A DNA stretch of 64,000 nucleotides from JACVRW01 sp963812915 (GTDB lineage Bacteria; Actinomycetota; Thermoleophilia; Solirubrobacterales; Thermoleophilaceae), in NCBI GenBank assembly GCA_963812915.1, contig CAWEXB010000008.1, positions 62,001-126,000 on the forward strand, in the 5' to 3' direction. Each line of letters opens with the position of its first letter. The first letter of the stretch is position 1. The notes beneath the pieces are model-generated. The model was not told the DNA's origin. It did no database searches and worked only from the letters and a program-made list of their open reading frames with translations. Positions 41,647 to 49,561 of the stretch are shown in pieces. The translations under genes were made by a program, and so were the position numbers.

Positions 41647-42027
41647 TCATCGGCGGATCTCCTGCACGGTCCAGCGATTCCCGTCGGGATCGCTGAAGAA
41701 GACGTGCTTGAAGCCCTGCCGGCCGGGCGCACCCAGCACCCGGACGTCACCCACATCGAGGCCGCGGCCGGTGAGGTCCGCGACCGCGGCGTCCATGTCC
41801 TCGACCACGAGCTGGAGGCCCGCGGCGGAACCCGGCTTCTCGTCCGTCAGCCCAGTGCCGATCACGATCGAGCAGGCCGAGCCCGGGGGCGTGAGCTGGA
41901 CGACGCGCACCTCGTCGCCGACCTGCGTGTCGTGGTCGTCATTGAAGCCCATCCGCTCGGTGTAGAAGGCCTTTGAGCGATCCACGTCAGAGACGGGTAC
42001 CTGCACGACTTCGAGTCGGTAGTCCAT
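41647..42027 (-). CDS. VOC family protein
   Basis: 126 residues: VVQVPVSDVDRSKAFYTERMGF, VQLTPPGSACSIVIG, GLQLVVEDMDAAVADLTGRG and FSDPDGNRWTVQEI, the usual glyoxalase/bleomycin-resistance fold. It lies 11 bases after the SRPBCC gene on the same strand, in an ArsR-controlled operon. Substrate unknown. Confidence 0.86.
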   Translation of the reverse strand: MDYRLEVVQVPVSDVDRSKAFYTERMGFNDDHDTQVGDEVRVVQLTPPGSACSIVIGTGLTDEKPGSAAGLQLVVEDMDAAVADLTGRGLDVGDVRVLGAPGRQGFKHVFFSDPDGNRWTVQEIRR

Positions 42028-42038
42028 GAGTGCCTCCT

Positions 42039-42488
42039 TCAGGCCAGGTGCTCGGCCAGGCGGTCGAGTGAGCCCGCCATGCCCGCCTCGGCCGCGCCGC
42101 GCATCTCGTCGGTCGTGTGGATGGTCGCTTCAAGGACGATCTCGGTCCGGCCGTCGCCCAGGTCGGTGAACGTGGCGGTGCTCACCGCGCCCTCGTGCCA
42201 GGCGTCCTCCGCCGGCTCCTCGAGCACGAGTCGCTCCGGCTCGACGACATCGCGATACACGCCCTGCGTGGTCATCTCCGTGCCGTCCTCGGCGGAGACC
42301 GCGGTCACGCGGAAGGCGCCCCCGGGCCTGACGTCCATCGTGATCCGCTCGAGCGGATTGCTCCACCCGGCCGGGCCCCACCACTGCGCAAGCTGCTCGG
42401 GCTCCGTCCAGGCCCTCCACACCAGGTCGCGAGGGGCGTCGAATACGCGGCTGATCGTGACCTCCTGTGCGCTGACTGCCTCAGGCAT
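42039..42488 (-). CDS. SRPBCC / AHSA1 family protein
   Basis: 149 residues with the START-like helix-grip fold: ISRVFDAPRDLVWRAWTEPEQLAQWWGPAGW is the family N-terminus, and MAGSLDRLAEHLA the final helix. AHSA1-type proteins bind hydrophobic ligands or modulate partners. The ATG at 42488 overlaps the ArsR gene by eight bases, the classic ArsR-SRPBCC pair. Confidence 0.87.
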   Translation of the reverse strand: MPEAVSAQEVTISRVFDAPRDLVWRAWTEPEQLAQWWGPAGWSNPLERITMDVRPGGAFRVTAVSAEDGTEMTTQGVYRDVVEPERLVLEEPAEDAWHEGAVSTATFTDLGDGRTEIVLEATIHTTDEMRGAAEAGMAGSLDRLAEHLA

Positions 42489-42831
42489 CTTCCGGTCCCT
42501 TCTGAATCTCACGCAGGTGCTCGTCGAGGCGGTCGAAGGTGCCCTCCCAAAACGCGCGGTATGCCGCGAGCCAGTCGGCGGCCCCCTTGAGGGCTTCCCC
42601 CTGCAATCTGGACGGTCGGAGCTGGGCGCTGCGGCCACGGGCGATGAGCCCGGCCCGCTCCAGCACCTTGAGGTGCTTGGAGACCGCCTGCAGGGTGATG
42701 GGGAACGGCTCGGCCAGCTCGTTCACGGTCGCTTCCCCCTGGGCGAGCCGCGCGAGAATTTCGCGACGGGTGGGATCCGCGAGCGCGGCGAAGGTAGTGC
42801 TGAGATGGTCGACCGCCACAGTTTTGATCAT
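42481..42831 (-). CDS. ArsR family winged-helix regulator
   Basis: 116 residues. LSTTFAALADPTRREILARLAQGEATVNELAEPF and ITLQAVSKHLKVLERAGLIARG form the winged HTH; the C-terminal WLAAYRAFWEGTFDRLDEHL helix is typical of the subgroup paired with SRPBCC proteins. No metal-binding Cys is present. The ATG at 42831 was preferred to an earlier start at 42888 because homology begins with it and an operator-like repeat lies directly upstream. Confidence 0.88.
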   Translation of the reverse strand: MIKTVAVDHLSTTFAALADPTRREILARLAQGEATVNELAEPFPITLQAVSKHLKVLERAGLIARGRSAQLRPSRLQGEALKGAADWLAAYRAFWEGTFDRLDEHLREIQKGPEDA

Positions 42832-42837
42832 CTGCTT

Positions 42838-42857
42838 GGTTGATAAACCGGTCGGTT
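42838..42857. promoter_or_regulatory. Overlapping inverted repeats before the ArsR gene
   Basis: GGTT-GATA-AACC (42838-42849) and AACCG-GT-CGGTT (42846-42857) overlap, seven bases upstream of the ArsR start. The position and symmetry fit autoregulation by the ArsR protein. Confidence 0.5.
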
Positions 42858-42908
42858 GAAGATACGGGACGTGGTCGCCGGTTGTCAAGAAAACCGATCA
42901 CGTCGTCG

Positions 42909-43886
42909 TCAGGAAAGCCGCGCGGCGGCGTCCAGGTCGAGGTAGTCGGGATACGGCAGCGGCTCGCTGAAACGGGCGGCGCCCGCGATCATCGCTGCGT
43001 TGTCGGTGCACAGCTCGAGTGGCGGCACCCAGACCCGCGCGCCGAGATCGCGCACCGCGCTCCGCAGCTCCGAGTTCGCCGCCACCCCGCCCCCGATGGC
43101 GAGCCGCTCGAGCCGCTCGCGCTCGAGCGCCGCAGCGGTGCGGCGCGTGAGCGCGTCGACTATGGCGCGCTGGTAGGAAGCCGCGAGGTCCGCGCGGCGC
43201 CGCTCGTCGACTCGGTTGCCGAGCTCGCGGATCGTGTACAGGAGCGCCGTCTTCAGCCCGCTGAAGCTGAAGTCGAGCCCGCCCGGGGCGCTGCGGGGGA
43301 AGTCGAAGGCCGTGCCGTCTCCGTCCTTCGCCAGGCCGTCGATGGCCGGGCCGCCGGGATAGCCGAGGCCGAGCAGCCGGGCTCCCTTGTCGAACGCCTC
43401 ACCGGCGGCGTCGTCGAGGGTCTGGCCGAGCACCGTGTAGCCCGCGGGCTCGTCTACACGCGCGAGGAAGGTGTGGCCGCCGCTCGCAACGAGCGCGAGG
43501 TAGGGCGGCTCGATCGGCTCCGAGCCGAGCGTGCTGGCGACCACGTGTCCGTGTAGGTGGTCGACCGGAACGAGCGGCAGGCGACGCACGGCCGCCAGGG
43601 CCTTCGCCGACGAGAGCCCGACCAGAAGCGCACCGATCAGCCCGGGGCCGCGGGTGACCGCCACGGTGTCGATCCCGTCGAGGCTCGTGCCGGCCCGCTC
43701 AAGTGCGTCCTCGGTCACCGCGTCGATCAGCTCGAGGTGGTGGCGCGACGCGATCTCCGGCACCACCCCGCCGTAGCGCGCGTGCAGCAGCCCCTGCGAG
43801 GCGATCACGTTCGACCGAATCTGGCCGCGGCGCGTGACCACGGCGGCGCAGGTGTCGTCGCAGCTCGTCTCGAGGGCCAGAATCAC
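42909..43886 (-). CDS. tsaD: tRNA N6-adenosine threonylcarbamoyltransferase
   Basis: 325 residues from GTG at 43886, which overlaps the rimI stop (GTGA) and gives the family start ILALETSCDDT. HLELIDAV with metal His residues (SRHH), GGHTFL, GEAFDKGARLLGLGYPGG and DFSFSGLKTALL follow. It completes the t6A37 modification of tRNAs reading ANN codons, together with TsaB and TsaE encoded in the same operon. An upstream ATG at 43916 is less likely. Confidence 0.93.
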   Translation of the reverse strand: MILALETSCDDTCAAVVTRRGQIRSNVIASQGLLHARYGGVVPEIASRHHLELIDAVTEDALERAGTSLDGIDTVAVTRGPGLIGALLVGLSSAKALAAVRRLPLVPVDHLHGHVVASTLGSEPIEPPYLALVASGGHTFLARVDEPAGYTVLGQTLDDAAGEAFDKGARLLGLGYPGGPAIDGLAKDGDGTAFDFPRSAPGGLDFSFSGLKTALLYTIRELGNRVDERRRADLAASYQRAIVDALTRRTAAALERERLERLAIGGGVAANSELRSAVRDLGARVWVPPLELCTDNAAMIAGAARFSEPLPYPDYLDLDAAARLS

Positions 43887-44341
43887 GCGGTGGCGCGTTC
43901 GGGCACCGTCCGCCACATGATGAGCGCGTCCTCGCGATTGTCGTGGTAGTAGGCGCGGCGGCGGCCGGCGGTCCGGAAGCCGAAGCGCTCGTAGAGGCGG
44001 ATGGCGTCCTCGTTCGAGGTGCGCACCTCGAGCGTGTACTGCTCGCTCGGCCTGTCGCCCATCTCGAACAGACGCTCGAGCAGAGTGGTCGCGATCCCCT
44101 GCCTCCGCAGGCGGTCGTCCACCGCGACGTTCATGAGGTGCCAGATCGTGTCGTATCGCGAGCAGACCAGGTAGCCGACCAGCCGTTCCTCGATCAGCGC
44201 CGCGAGGCAGATCCCCGACGGCTTCGACAGCTCCAGCACGAACATCGCGAGCGACCAGGGTGTCGGGAACGCACGCCGCTCGATCGCGATCACCTGCGGG
44301 AGGTCGGCGTAGGTGAGTCGGCGGATGTCGAGATCGGTCAT
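43883..44341 (-). CDS. rimI: Ribosomal-protein S18-alanine N-acetyltransferase
   Basis: 152 residues, GNAT fold. RAFPTPWSLAMF, LMNVAVDDRLRRQGIATTLLERL (acetyl-CoA loop RRQGIA) and LEVRTSNEDAIRLYERFGF are typical of RimI. It overlaps tsaB and tsaD by four bases each. RimI is commonly within the tsa operon in actinobacteria. Confidence 0.9.
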   Translation of the reverse strand: MTDLDIRRLTYADLPQVIAIERRAFPTPWSLAMFVLELSKPSGICLAALIEERLVGYLVCSRYDTIWHLMNVAVDDRLRRQGIATTLLERLFEMGDRPSEQYTLEVRTSNEDAIRLYERFGFRTAGRRRAYYHDNREDALIMWRTVPERATA

Positions 44342-45015
44342 TGCGGCTTCGCGTCGGGCGCTCTCAGGTACTCGGGAAGGACGGCCTCCGGCGGCTCCCC
44401 CGGGACCGTCGCCGCGAGCCGGCAGACATGCAATGCGCGGACGATGTGAGCCCCTGAGTTGTCGGGCGCGACCCGGATGCCGGCAGTCTCGAGCACCCTT
44501 CGAAATCGTATCGATCCGTCTCCCGCCGCCAGCGGTGAGAAGTCGGCGTCTCGAACACGCTCGACGAGCGTCTCCGGCGCCGCCACGAACGGACCCCAGA
44601 CCTCCCTTCCTCCCTCGTGGGCGGCGGCGAAGACCTCCCCGCGTTTGGCGTCGATCAGCGGGAGCACCGCGGACGCGGGTCCCGTCTCCTCGATCCCACG
44701 CGCCAGCGCGGCAAGCGAGGAGACCGGCCGCAGCCGCAAGCCGCTCGCGACCGCGAGGGCGCGCGCGGTGGCGATGCCGATCCGGAGTCCGGTGAAGCTC
44801 CCGGGGCCCACTCCCACGGCGATCGCGTCGAGATCCTTCCAGGCGAGCCCGGAGCGCCCCATCACCTCCGCTACGGCGGGCATCAGCTCTCTCGCCTGCG
44901 CCGGGGGACGTGTCAGCGCCGCCGCGTCCGGAGCGACCTCGAACACCTCGCCGTCGCCGCGCAGCACGCAGGCGGCGGCCACCGCGGTGGAGGTGTCGAG
45001 GCCGAGGAGGCTCAC
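44338..45015 (-). CDS. tsaB: tRNA threonylcarbamoyladenosine biosynthesis protein TsaB
   Basis: 225 residues, ASKHA fold partner of TsaD. LLGLDTSTAVAAACVL, GVGPGSFTGLRIGIATARALA and LPLIDAKRGEVFAA are the family marks. GTG at 45015 overlaps the tsaE stop by four bases. It bridges TsaD and TsaE. Confidence 0.92.
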   Translation of the reverse strand: MSLLGLDTSTAVAAACVLRGDGEVFEVAPDAAALTRPPAQARELMPAVAEVMGRSGLAWKDLDAIAVGVGPGSFTGLRIGIATARALAVASGLRLRPVSSLAALARGIEETGPASAVLPLIDAKRGEVFAAAHEGGREVWGPFVAAPETLVERVRDADFSPLAAGDGSIRFRRVLETAGIRVAPDNSGAHIVRALHVCRLAATVPGEPPEAVLPEYLRAPDAKPQ

Positions 45016-45422
45016 ACCTCGATCGTGATCCGCCGCCGGTCGCCTCCTAGATGCTCGAGGCGCACGCGCGCGGCCACTCGGTCGAGGCGAGGCCCCGCCG
45101 CCTGGGGCCATTCCACGAACGCCACGCGTTCCGGCGTGAGATAGTCGTCGAGCAGCGCGGGATCTTCGCCGGCGAGCGAGGGGAGCCGGTACAGGTCGAC
45201 GTGGGCGATCTCCGGACGCCCGGGGAGCAGGTGGCCGATCGTGAACGTGGGGCTCGTCACGGGCCCCTTCACGCCGAGCGCCCGCGCCGCGCCGCGGACG
45301 AAGGTGGTCTTGCCGCTCCCCAGCTCACCGGTCACGAGCACGACGTCACCGGGCGCGAGCCGGACGGCCAGCTCGGCGCCGGCCGCCTCGGTCTCCTCGG
45401 GGGTGGTCGTCTCGAGCTCCAC
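45012..45422 (-). CDS. tsaE: tRNA threonylcarbamoyladenosine biosynthesis ATPase TsaE
   Basis: 136 residues. GELGSGKTTFVRGAARALG is the Walker A loop, SPTFTIGHLL the switch region, and VDLYRLPSLAGEDPALLDDYL and VAFVEWPQAAG complete the family pattern. It is the first gene of the tsaE-tsaB-rimI-tsaD operon, with start GTG at 45422. Confidence 0.92.
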   Translation of the reverse strand: MELETTTPEETEAAGAELAVRLAPGDVVLVTGELGSGKTTFVRGAARALGVKGPVTSPTFTIGHLLPGRPEIAHVDLYRLPSLAGEDPALLDDYLTPERVAFVEWPQAAGPRLDRVAARVRLEHLGGDRRRITIEV

Positions 45423-45486
45423 TGTTGCGCCTGCGATCGATCCGTTGCCGGGTTTGGAAGCGCACCGCTCCAGGGAGTGTTCTTGA

Positions 45487-45524
45487 TAGGCGACCGGCCG
45501 GGAGCGCGCCCGCCCGGTCGCCTA
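45487..45524 (-). terminator. Hairpin after the VOC gene
   Basis: TAGGCGACCGG (45487-45497) pairs perfectly with CCGGTCGCCTA (45514-45524); the stem includes the VOC stop codon and further GC pairs inside. It stands between the VOC gene and tsaE. A T-run is lacking, so termination may be partial. Confidence 0.5.
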
Positions 45525-45923
45525 CTTGCTCTCGCCCACCTCGATCAGGTGTCCGTCGGGGTCGCGGATGTAGCAGCGGTGCTCGGATTCGAACTCCACG
45601 GGCGGTGTCAGGAACTCGGCGCCTCGCTCACGCCACTGGGAGTAGATCGCCTCGATGTCCGCCACGCGGATGTTCAGGAAGCTGCTCGTCCGGTCGGGGT
45701 CGGAAGGCGTCTCTAGCACGACGGTCGGCTTGTCGTCGGTCGGTCCACCGCCGACGTTGATGATGATCCAGCCGTTCGCCAGGGCGACGATCGAGGGCTC
45801 CCCCTCCATGACGGTCTCGCCGCCGAGCACCTCCGTGTAGAAACGGCGCGATCGCGGGACGTCGTCGGACACGATGAAGTGCGTCAGCAGTATCCCTTCC
45901 GTCGGGTTGGGCAGATCCGCCAT
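45522..45923 (-). CDS. VOC family protein
   Basis: 133 residues: THFIVSDDVPRSRRFYTEVLGGE, GWIIINVGGGPTDDKPTVV and CYIRDPDGHLIEVGES, a glyoxalase-like fold with likely metal ligands His, Glu. The ATG at 45923 follows TAAGGAGGATCGAG, the best ribosome binding site in this part. Substrate unknown. Confidence 0.87.
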   Translation of the reverse strand: MADLPNPTEGILLTHFIVSDDVPRSRRFYTEVLGGETVMEGEPSIVALANGWIIINVGGGPTDDKPTVVLETPSDPDRTSSFLNIRVADIEAIYSQWRERGAEFLTPPVEFESEHRCYIRDPDGHLIEVGESK

Positions 45924-46005
45924 CTCGATCCTCCTTAGGAGTTCTGTCTCGGTCCTCCGATAGTCGCAGCCCGCCGTGGCCACCCAGTGCGGGCCGGTCG
46001 GCCGG

Positions 46006-46551
46006 TCAGTCGGCGAAGTACTTCGCCGCGAGCAGCTCGATCGTGCCCTTGGTGCGCATCGTCGTCGCCCCGAGCAGCTTGTCGACCCCCCTGAGGTCCA
46101 GCGTCGAGTCCCGGGTGCCCCCGCTCGGAAGCCAGTACAGCTCGCGATCGCCGAACGCCAGCCTGTCCTCTTCCGTCGCCGTGGCCAGGACCGCCTTCCG
46201 CGTCGACGGGGCCGGCTTCGCGGGCAGCAGCATCACCTGGAGCTTGCCCTTGGAGGCGCCTGTCAGCGAGGCGGGAAAGGGCTCGTGGCCCGCGATCTCC
46301 CGGATCTGGCTCGCGGTGCGCAGAAAGATGGCGACGTCGTATCCCAGGGACTCGGCCAGCGCCTTCTCGATTCGGCCCGTCAGCTTGGCGGCCGCTTCCT
46401 GGCCGGTCTCGAAGATGACGTTGCCGCTCGTGCGGAAGGTCGCGACGCCCTGGAAGCCCAGCGCTTCGAACAGCGAGCGGAGCTCAGGGCTGCTGATCCG
46501 GCGCTGCCTCCCAAGGTTGATTCCCCGGAGAAATGCGGCGTACTTGGGCAT
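46006..46551 (-). CDS. DUF1697 family protein
   Basis: 181 residues. YAAFLRGINLG is the diagnostic start, followed by LRSLFEALGFQGVATFRTSGNVIFE, and LYWLPSGGTRDSTLD near the end. The family has no known function. The gene is seven bases after the MarR gene and probably in the same operon (DUF3224-MarR-DUF1697). Confidence 0.87.
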   Translation of the reverse strand: MPKYAAFLRGINLGRQRRISSPELRSLFEALGFQGVATFRTSGNVIFETGQEAAAKLTGRIEKALAESLGYDVAIFLRTASQIREIAGHEPFPASLTGASKGKLQVMLLPAKPAPSTRKAVLATATEEDRLAFGDRELYWLPSGGTRDSTLDLRGVDKLLGATTMRTKGTIELLAAKYFAD

Positions 46552-46558
46552 TCGCGGC

Positions 46559-47146
46559 CTACCTGCGCGGGGCGTCGAGTTCGTCGCGGGCCCGCCCGCC
46601 CGATCCGAAGCGCTCCTGCGCTGCGTTCGCAACCGGGCATCGGCCCTCCTCGCGGCCGCAGGCCGTGGTGTCGCACAGGCGGCACATCCAGCGGGTCGCG
46701 CCCGGTCCGCGGATCTGCCCGACGAGAACGCGGGACACCACCTCGTCGAGCACTCGGCGCTCGCCCGGGGCCAGACCCGAGAGCGCCTTCTCGAGCACCT
46801 CGGCTCTCGCCGCGGCCACCCGCTCGGCCGCGCGCCGCCCTGAGGCCGTCAGCCGCACCGAAACCGAGCGTGCGTCGCGGCCCGGGCGGCGCGTGACGTA
46901 CCCGGCGTCCTGGAGGCGATCGACGAGTCGCACGGTCCCGGAGGCGGTCAATCCGAGCACCTGGCGGAGGAGGTCCACGGATGGGTCCTCCAAGAAGTGG
47001 TGCAGCGCCGACAGCGCCACGGCGGCGGTCTCGGACTGGCCGGCGGCCCCGCCCACGGCTTCCGATGTCCGGTCGGTGACCGCGAGCGACAGAGCGCCGA
47101 GCATGTTGCCGGTCCGGTCGAACGTCCGCCGGTGGTCATGGGTCAT
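46559..47146 (-). CDS. MarR family regulator with C-terminal four-cysteine cluster
   Basis: 195 residues. A winged HTH (VDLLRQVLGLTASGTVRLVDRLQDAGYVTRRPGRDARSVSV) is preceded and followed by dimerisation helices. The C-terminus has WMCRLCDTTACGREEGRCPV, with Cys155, Cys158, Cys163 and Cys170, which could bind zinc or an iron-sulfur cluster or act as thiol switch. It overlaps the DUF3224 gene by four bases, so it likely controls this operon. Confidence 0.85.
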   Translation of the reverse strand: MTHDHRRTFDRTGNMLGALSLAVTDRTSEAVGGAAGQSETAAVALSALHHFLEDPSVDLLRQVLGLTASGTVRLVDRLQDAGYVTRRPGRDARSVSVRLTASGRRAAERVAAARAEVLEKALSGLAPGERRVLDEVVSRVLVGQIRGPGATRWMCRLCDTTACGREEGRCPVANAAQERFGSGGRARDELDAPRR

Positions 47147-47550
47147 GAATCGCCCAGCTCGTAGTCGAGCCGGATGGTCGGCTCGCCGCCGCGCGGAGCG
47201 CTGAAATCGCCGGTCCCGCTCAGCCCGGTCAGATCTCCCGTACCGGAGCCGCGCACCACCGACACTCGGGCAATGGCCTCCGCGCCATCGAAGGTCCCGT
47301 CCGTCTGGAGCAGGACGAAGCTGCCGGAGCGGCCTCCGAGCTGTCCGACGATCCGCTGGAGGCCGACGAAGTCCGCCGTTTCGTCCGGGCGGTAGCACAT
47401 CAGCCACTCCACGGCGCCCTGGCCCTCGACGTCTCCGGTGAAGGCCTGCTTGACGCTGGCCTGGGTGAGCTTTCGTCCACCCTCGATCTCGGCGTAGGGC
47501 CTCTCGTCCCAACCCTCGATCTTGAACGTGGCGGTTGCCCGCGTGCTCAT
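47143..47550 (-). CDS. DUF3224 family protein
   Basis: 135 residues, an all-beta barrel: ATATFKIEGWDE at the start, TGDVEGQGAVEWLMCYRPDETADFVGLQRIVG in the middle and LTGLSGTGDFSAP at the end. The family is predicted to be allene-oxide-cyclase-like, without known function. It begins the DUF3224-MarR-DUF1697 operon behind GGGAGGCAACG. Confidence 0.86.
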   Translation of the reverse strand: MSTRATATFKIEGWDERPYAEIEGGRKLTQASVKQAFTGDVEGQGAVEWLMCYRPDETADFVGLQRIVGQLGGRSGSFVLLQTDGTFDGAEAIARVSVVRGSGTGDLTGLSGTGDFSAPRGGEPTIRLDYELGDS

Positions 47551-47910
47551 CGTTGCCTCCCATCTTCGGGGCTCGAATACCCCGGGCGGAGTTATATGTG
47601 TGAGTCAATCAACTATTTATCCGAGCGAGCCTGCGCCTAAACCTGGCGCCCGCCTTCGCCAGCCGGCCCGGGGCTGGGTAGGAGTGCGGACCCGGCCCCG
47701 CCGGCGGCTCGGCCGGGGCGAAATCGCCATGTGTTCGACCTTTCGCTGCTTATTCCAGCGAAAGGTCGAACGCGTCGGATCTGCCCACCGCGCAGCGCTC
47801 CGCGGAACCCGGGCAGCGGCTCGCGCCCCGCACCCCTTACCCAGCCCAAACCGGCCGGTTCAGCCGACCCGCCGGCGGAGACCTCCCCGGCAGAACCGCC
47901 GTGGCGCACC
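47551..47910. other. Intergenic region with nested inverted repeats
   Basis: 360 bases without a gene. It includes the AT-rich leader of the DUF3224 operon (47580-47625), a perfect hairpin (47733-47771), and outer repeat arms around it (47671-47680 and 47838-47847). No protein frame is convincing. Confidence 0.6.
47733..47771. repeat. Perfect 16-bp hairpin inside a larger inverted repeat
   Basis: TTCGACCTTTCGCTG (47734-47748) pairs perfectly with its complement at 47756-47770, one more G-C pair outside, loop CTTATTC. Outer arms GGGCTGGGTA (47671-47680) and TACCCAGCCC (47838-47847) share nearly the same centre, with further imperfect pairing. No T-run follows. Confidence 0.75.
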
Positions 47911-48684
47911 TCAGGCCGAGTAGCCCGGCTGCGCTCGACCCCACGCGATGGGACGTGGGACCCGACTGGCCAGCACCCCGGCGGCGAAGCCGAGTCCGGT
48001 CACGGCCAGACCGGCCGCGATGTCGAACATGTAGTGGTTGCCGGTCGCGACCACCGAGACCGAGACGAGCGGGCCCCAGAGCAGCGCGAGGGCCTTCGCC
48101 CAGCGGCGACGGAGGGCGAAGCCGAGGGCTACGGAGATGGCCGCCGCGAACCCTACGTGGAGACTCGGTACGGCCGCAAACGGGTTGTAGAACATCGTCG
48201 AGTGGCCGGTAAGCGCCACGCCCGCCTGCTGGCTGACGGTGTCGGCCAGCCCCAGGCCGGCCAGCCGCGGCGGCGCGACCGGGAAGATGGCGAAGATCGG
48301 GACGGCGATCATCCACGTGGCCAGCACGGTGTTGCGGAGAACGCGATACACCTCCGGCGAGCGGCGGTAGAGCCAGATCAGCGAGCCGGGCAGGACGAGC
48401 AGCTGGGCCGCGAGGTAGGCATTGCTCAGCAGGAACGCGGTCGCGCCCGAGTCGAGCGCGCGCTGGACCGAGTGCTCGAAGGCCAGACCGGCATCTCGCT
48501 CGAGGTCGACGATCCAGCGTGCGTGCTCCTGCGCCTGGTCGACGTCGCCGACGAAGACCCAACGGGCCATGTTGTAGACGGCATAGGCGGCGAGAAAGAG
48601 CGCGAGCTCCCTCGGCCATCCAAGTCCCGTCAGCCCCTTGGGGCGGGAGATCCGGCCGCCCTGGGCTGAGCTGATTCCCGGCAT
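47911..48684 (-). CDS. PAP2 superfamily membrane phosphatase
   Basis: 257 residues with about six membrane helices. VAPPRLAGLG (motif 1-like), AVPSLHVGFA (motif 2, Ser-x-His) and TGNHYMFDIAAG (motif 3, catalytic His and Asp) are complete, as in the inositol-phosphorylceramide-synthase-like branch. It acts on phospholipid or isoprenoid phosphates at the membrane. It stands alone. Confidence 0.87.
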   Translation of the reverse strand: MPGISSAQGGRISRPKGLTGLGWPRELALFLAAYAVYNMARWVFVGDVDQAQEHARWIVDLERDAGLAFEHSVQRALDSGATAFLLSNAYLAAQLLVLPGSLIWLYRRSPEVYRVLRNTVLATWMIAVPIFAIFPVAPPRLAGLGLADTVSQQAGVALTGHSTMFYNPFAAVPSLHVGFAAAISVALGFALRRRWAKALALLWGPLVSVSVVATGNHYMFDIAAGLAVTGLGFAAGVLASRVPRPIAWGRAQPGYSA

Positions 48685-48787
48685 GGAGGCAGGTTGTCAA
48701 CCGCCCCGCGCCACTCCCATGCGGGCTCCACCCGTTTGCCGGTGCGGAGAACCGAACACGACCGGGGCGCCGCCCGCGCCCCGAGCG

Positions 48788-49465
48788 TCAGCCGAATAGG
48801 CCCATCTGCGGCGGCTCGGGGTCGGCCGCCGCGACCGCCGCAGCCACCGGCGCGACGGCGCCGAGCGGGACCGGCGGCGGCTCGTCCAGCAAGCCGGGGA
48901 GGCGGGAGAAATCCTCTCGGAGCTGGCCGAGCGTGCCCGTGCTGCGCAGCGCCGCCGCCGGATGGTAGAGCGGATAGACGCGCACGGTGCGGCCCCCGAG
49001 CTCGTGCACCTGGGGCCGCCCGTGGACGCTCGTGATGCCGCGGTTCGAGCGCGTAAGCAGCTTGGTCGCGAAGTTGCCCAGCGTGCAGATCACCTTCGGC
49101 CCGATCAGCTCGATCTGGCGATTCAGGTACGGCTTGCAGGTGTCGATCTCATCCGGCTGGGGGTCGCGGTTGCCGGGGGGACGGCATTTCAAGGTGTTCG
49201 CAACGAACACGTCCTGGCGCGACAGCCCGATCTCACCCAGGAGCTGGTCGAGCAGCTGCCCGGCGCGGCCGACGAACGGCAGCCCCTGGAGGTCCTCGTG
49301 GTGCCCGGGCGCCTCGCCGACGAACATCAGATCGGCGTCGGCGTTGCCGTTTCCGAACACGACGTTGGTGCGCCCCTCGTGCAGTGGGCAGCGCACGCAG
49401 GCTGAGGCTTCGCGGTAGAGGGCGACGAGATCCTCGCGCCGCTCCGCTGCGGGACGGGACTGCAT
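48788..49465 (-). CDS. Type IV uracil-DNA glycosylase (iron-sulfur)
   Basis: 225 residues. Cys pairs (CVRCPL and later TLKCRPPGN, TCKPYL) bind a 4Fe-4S cluster; FVGEAPGHHEDLQGLPFVGRAGQLLDQLL is the uracil-site motif and YPLYHPAAALR the second. The C-terminal ~35 residues are Pro/Ala-rich. It removes uracil from DNA. The ATG at 49465 begins MQSRPAAERRED, with homology from there on. Confidence 0.9.
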   Translation of the reverse strand: MQSRPAAERREDLVALYREASACVRCPLHEGRTNVVFGNGNADADLMFVGEAPGHHEDLQGLPFVGRAGQLLDQLLGEIGLSRQDVFVANTLKCRPPGNRDPQPDEIDTCKPYLNRQIELIGPKVICTLGNFATKLLTRSNRGITSVHGRPQVHELGGRTVRVYPLYHPAAALRSTGTLGQLREDFSRLPGLLDEPPPVPLGAVAPVAAAVAAADPEPPQMGLFG

Positions 49466-49561
49466 TGGCCCAAGCCTAGGGGCCGCGCATGACGGCAACC
49501 ACCCGTCGATAGTCTTGGAGGCGCCGGCCGCTACCGGCCAGCGGAGTGGACCGGCACGTGT

